Below, piece by piece: positions 61,573-64,000 of a stretch of DNA of 64,000 nucleotides; the stretch's first letter is position 1; each line of letters starts with the position of its first letter. The DNA is taken from contig VXML01000062.1 in NCBI GenBank assembly GCA_009841115.1, positions 64,030 to 128,029 of the forward strand. Direction: 5' to 3'. A program made the translations under genes and the position numbers. The notes beneath the pieces are model-generated. The model searched no databases. It was not told where the DNA came from and saw only the letters and a program-made list of their open reading frames with translations. This DNA comes from Gemmatimonadota bacterium (GTDB lineage: Bacteria > Latescibacterota > UBA2968 > UBA8231).

Positions 61573-62135
61573 ACTGGAACTCGCCCGATCTACGAGGTCG
61601 CCGCCAGTTGGGCCTGACCCTGTTTTTGATCTCGCTAGCTATGCTGTTTGGGGCCAGCATCGCGGCTTTTGCCTACCTGCGGCTGACCAGCCCGGCGCTA
61701 CAGGGGAGCGAGCGCATGGAGCTGCCGCTGGCGCTTGGCGTTTCGACGGTGGTGCTGTTGGGCGCTGGGGTGGCGATGTACAAGGCGACGCAAAACGCCA
61801 AGCGCGGGCACTTCCCGCTTTTGCGGCGGTGGTTGGTCTGGGCTTGGGTGACGAGCGCGTTGTTTATCGCCGTACAGGTGCCGGCGCTGATGCAGCTACT
61901 CGACCGCCACCAGGCCCTAGGGGTGAGTGTCTATGGCATTGCATTCGCACTGGTGGTAGTTCACGCGCTGCATGTGGTAGGCGGTATGGTGCCGTTGTCG
62001 ATGCTGGCTTGGAAGGCGCGCGGGAATCGGCTCGACAGCGAGCACTTGCTCGCCGTGCGGGCCTGCGCCGCGTACTGGCATTTCCTCGAAGCGGTGTGGA
62101 TTGCGCTATTGGCCGCGTTCTATGTGTGGGGGTGA
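61569..62135 (+). CDS. Cytochrome c oxidase subunit III-family membrane protein, without partner subunits
   Basis: 188 residues with five membrane helices, the number in bacterial subunit III of the short type. GLTLFLISLAMLFGASIAAFAYLRL is the first; ALVVVHALHVVGGMVPL and RACAAYWHFLEAVWIALLAAFYVWG are typical late motifs of the family. No subunit I or II gene is in view. It overlaps the PhyH gene by four bases. It may serve a distant oxidase or be an unusual orphan linked to the oxygenase. Confidence 0.85.
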   Translation: MNWNSPDLRGRRQLGLTLFLISLAMLFGASIAAFAYLRLTSPALQGSERMELPLALGVSTVVLLGAGVAMYKATQNAKRGHFPLLRRWLVWAWVTSALFIAVQVPALMQLLDRHQALGVSVYGIAFALVVVHALHVVGGMVPLSMLAWKARGNRLDSEHLLAVRACAAYWHFLEAVWIALLAAFYVWG

Positions 62136-62277
62136 AGGGCCTTGGGCTCGCAACGGCTCAGCCTTGTCGGCGCGCGGCCTGAAGTTCTTGCGGTGTGAGC
62201 AGATCCGGGTATGATATAGGGGTTTTACTGACTATCTATGTCTAACAGTTCCAATCACTTAACTGGGAGGGGTTATT

Positions 62278-64000
62278 ATGCGGAGCATATATGAGGACTT
62301 GGCCGGTCTAATGCGCCTGTTGGGAACGGCGGCCCTGAGTCTCGTCCTCGTCGGTTCGCTCGTCGTCGGGGAGGCGGCGTGGTCTGAGGAGGCGGAGGAA
62401 GAAGACGAGGAGGGGGCCTATACCGAGGATGTCTATCTGATGGAAGAAGCCATCGTCGTGGGGTCGCGCCATGCGCCGCGCTCGGAGAAGGAGTCGGCTG
62501 CGCCCGTAGATGTGCTGAATGCCGACGAACTGCGCACGCAAGCTGCGGTCGATATGGACGACATGCTGCGCACCTTGGCTCCATCGTACAATATCCAGCG
62601 GCACGGTATTGACGACGAAGCAACCTTAGTGCGCCCGGCCACGCTGCGGGGCCTGCCGCCGGACAACCTGCTGGTGCTGGTCAACGGCAAGCGCCGCCAT
62701 CGCTCCGGCGTAATCGCACTGTTGGGTAGTTCGCTCAATACGGGATCGCAAGGGCCGGATTTGAGCGTGATCCCGGCCATTGCTTTGAGGCAAATGGAAC
62801 TGCTGCGCGACGGCGCGGCGGCCCAGTACGGCTCCGATGCCATCGCCGGGGTTTTGAACCTGCGATTGCGCGAAGCCTCCGAAGGGGTGCTGGTGGAGAC
62901 GCGAGGGGGCCAGTACTTCGAGGGCGACGGTAGCTTGTATCAAGTCGCCGCCAATGTCGGCCTGCCGCTTACCGAGGATGGTTTTTTCAACGTCAGCGTC
63001 GAGTACCGCCAGAGCGATCCAACCATCCGCAGCGGCCAACGCGCCAATGCGGAGACGCTGAGGGAGCGGGGCTATCCCGTCAAGGAGCCGGCGCAGATTT
63101 GGGGTAGTCCCGACCTCGACGGCGTGTGGAATACCTTTTTCAACAGTGGAGTTGATCTCGGCAATGGGTCCGAAGCCTATAGCTTTGGCGGCTGGGCCAA
63201 GCGCCGCGCCGAAGGGGGCTTTTTCTTCCGCGCTCCAGGTACTTCCTCGGCGCGCAGCAGCGTATTCCGCATCGGCGATCAGCGGGCCGTAGCCGATCTC
63301 GACTTGGACGATGACATTGATCCTGCAAACTTGGACGTACCTTCTTTGGACTCCAGCTTCGACGAGACCCAGGCTTTCGTCGATGAGTACCAGGGCGATC
63401 TCTTTCTGTTCAACGAGCGCTTTCCGGGTGGTTTTACACCGCGCTTTGGAGCCGACATTCGCGATGTGAGCTTGGTGGCTGGGCTGCGCAGTGCCCGCTC
63501 CGGCGGCCTCAGGTGGGACGCCAGTGTCAGCGCCGCCCGCAGCAATATAGAATTCTTCATCTTCAATACCATCAACGCCTCGCTGGGGCCGGATACGCCG
63601 ACGTCGTTCCGCCCGCGCGACTACATCCAGACCGAAGTCGCGGCCAACCTCGATCTTTCCTATGCGATGGAGGTGGGTGGTTTGGCGTCGTCGCTCGGCC
63701 TCGCTTGGGGTGCGGAATGGCGCCAGGAGACGTTCGAGTCCGTGGCCGGTGATGAAGCCTCCTACGTGGTGGGCCGCTTTGCCGCTCAGGGCTTCAGCAG
63801 CGGTTCCAACGGCTATCAGGGGCTGCACCCGAGTAACGCTGGCAAGTGGGATCGTCCCAACTATGCCTTGTACTTGGATTTGCAGGCGGACGTGGTGCCG
63901 CAACTCCAGCTAGGCACGGCCGTGCGCTACGAGGATTTCTACGCCGACTTTGGCAATACCCTCAACGGCAAGCTCTCGGCCCTATTGCGGGCTAGCGACC
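62278..64000 (+). CDS. TonB-dependent outer-membrane receptor, 3' partial
   Basis: The frame is open from ATG 62278 (preceded by GGGAGGGG) to the window end, 574 residues so far. A Sec signal (LLGTAALSLVLVGSLVVGEAAW) precedes an acidic stretch and a plug domain: EAIVVGSRHAPRSEKESAAPVDVL is TonB-box-like, then LRGLPPDNLLVLVNGKRRHRSG and QMELLRDGAAAQYGSDAIAGVLNL, the plug signature. Beta-barrel strands follow (LVETRGGQYFEGDGSLYQVAANVG). It imports a siderophore, vitamin or glycan. The antisense frame at 62626-63903 is a shadow. Confidence 0.93.
   Translation, partial: MRSIYEDLAGLMRLLGTAALSLVLVGSLVVGEAAWSEEAEEEDEEGAYTEDVYLMEEAIVVGSRHAPRSEKESAAPVDVLNADELRTQAAVDMDDMLRTLAPSYNIQRHGIDDEATLVRPATLRGLPPDNLLVLVNGKRRHRSGVIALLGSSLNTGSQGPDLSVIPAIALRQMELLRDGAAAQYGSDAIAGVLNLRLREASEGVLVETRGGQYFEGDGSLYQVAANVGLPLTEDGFFNVSVEYRQSDPTIRSGQRANAETLRERGYPVKEPAQIWGSPDLDGVWNTFFNSGVDLGNGSEAYSFGGWAKRRAEGGFFFRAPGTSSARSSVFRIGDQRAVADLDLDDDIDPANLDVPSLDSSFDETQAFVDEYQGDLFLFNERFPGGFTPRFGADIRDVSLVAGLRSARSGGLRWDASVSAARSNIEFFIFNTINASLGPDTPTSFRPRDYIQTEVAANLDLSYAMEVGGLASSLGLAWGAEWRQETFESVAGDEASYVVGRFAAQGFSSGSNGYQGLHPSNAGKWDRPNYALYLDLQADVVPQLQLGTAVRYEDFYADFGNTLNGKLSALLRASD

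Noticed and set aside
62626-63903. Long minus-strand open frame (425 codons) antisense to the TonB receptor
   Set aside because: The plus strand has clear plug-domain motifs; the minus frame has no family motif and is a GC-driven shadow.
1-64000. CRISPR arrays, rRNA, tRNA and insertion sequences
   Set aside because: No regularly spaced repeats, rRNA cores, cloverleaf-like sequences with CCA-proximal stems, or transposase-like proteins were noticed; a tRNAscan or Infernal run was not possible.

Overview
The window is about 64 kb of GC-rich (high-50s percent by eye) Gram-negative bacterial DNA. It has no rRNA, tRNA or CRISPR array that I can see. Several traits point to an uncultured FCB-type bacterium of the Latescibacterota/Poribacteria kind, the sort often recovered from marine, sponge or sediment metagenomes. 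These are secreted proteins with FlgD-like or type IX-like C-terminal domains (FTPNGDG...PPGxY), a TonB-dependent receptor, three phytanoyl-CoA dioxygenase (PhyH) proteins, three Gfo/Idh/MocA proteins, a sulfatase and pectin-degrading enzymes. The placement is inference from gene content only.

Layout. 1-2.5 kb: end of a polyketide synthase, a discrete acyl carrier protein, an Sfp-type phosphopantetheinyl transferase and an alpha/beta hydrolase, all on +. 3-7.5 kb (-): sulfatase, branched-chain-amino-acid-type binding lipoprotein, and an NCS2 permease with an extra C-terminal RsbW-like domain. 7.7-15.4 kb (-): five related secreted Cache-domain proteins with no output domain, each followed by a hairpin terminator, interrupted only by a creatininase-family gene on +. 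15.7-24 kb: secreted pectate lyase, two PhyH enzymes, and a pair of large secreted discoidin-like proteins. 24-27.5 kb (-): OFA-type MFS transporter, orphan HAMP sensor and Tat-type binding protein. 27.7-32.5 kb: beta-propeller protein, phosphodiesterase, D-2-hydroxyacid dehydrogenase and metallo-beta-lactamase-fold hydrolase. 32.7-36.5 kb: small membrane protein, cupin, acetyltransferase, AAA ATPase of the DUF234 type and an oxidoreductase. 36.5-40.8 kb (-): a tightly coupled four-gene membrane-lipid or glycan operon. 40.9-46.4 kb (+): a second copy of the discoidin-like pair followed by an oxidoreductase. 46.7-52.1 kb: PD40-propeller lipoprotein, membrane protein, and the transglutaminase/Alpha-E/circularly permuted ATP-grasp trio. 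52.3-59 kb: sugar-acid or pectin catabolism genes, including an oligogalacturonate-lyase-like propeller. 59.2-64 kb: small membrane protein, class IV aminotransferase, PhyH enzyme, lone cytochrome-oxidase subunit III homologue, and the start of a TonB-dependent receptor.

How the genes fit together. The pectate lyase, PL22-like propeller, enolase-superfamily enzyme, DapA-like aldolase, amidohydrolase and aldo/keto reductase could take pectin-derived oligouronides to central metabolism, and the sulfatase and TonB receptor fit a polysaccharide-scavenging life. The most unusual parts are the secreted Cache-protein array, with visible duplication scars (a truncated tail remnant and a gene-less cassette at 2.6-3.0 kb); the duplicated two-gene secreted discoidin/FlgD module, each copy followed by a metabolic enzyme gene; and the NCS2-RsbW fusion. 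All calls come from reading the sequence; no database search was run.
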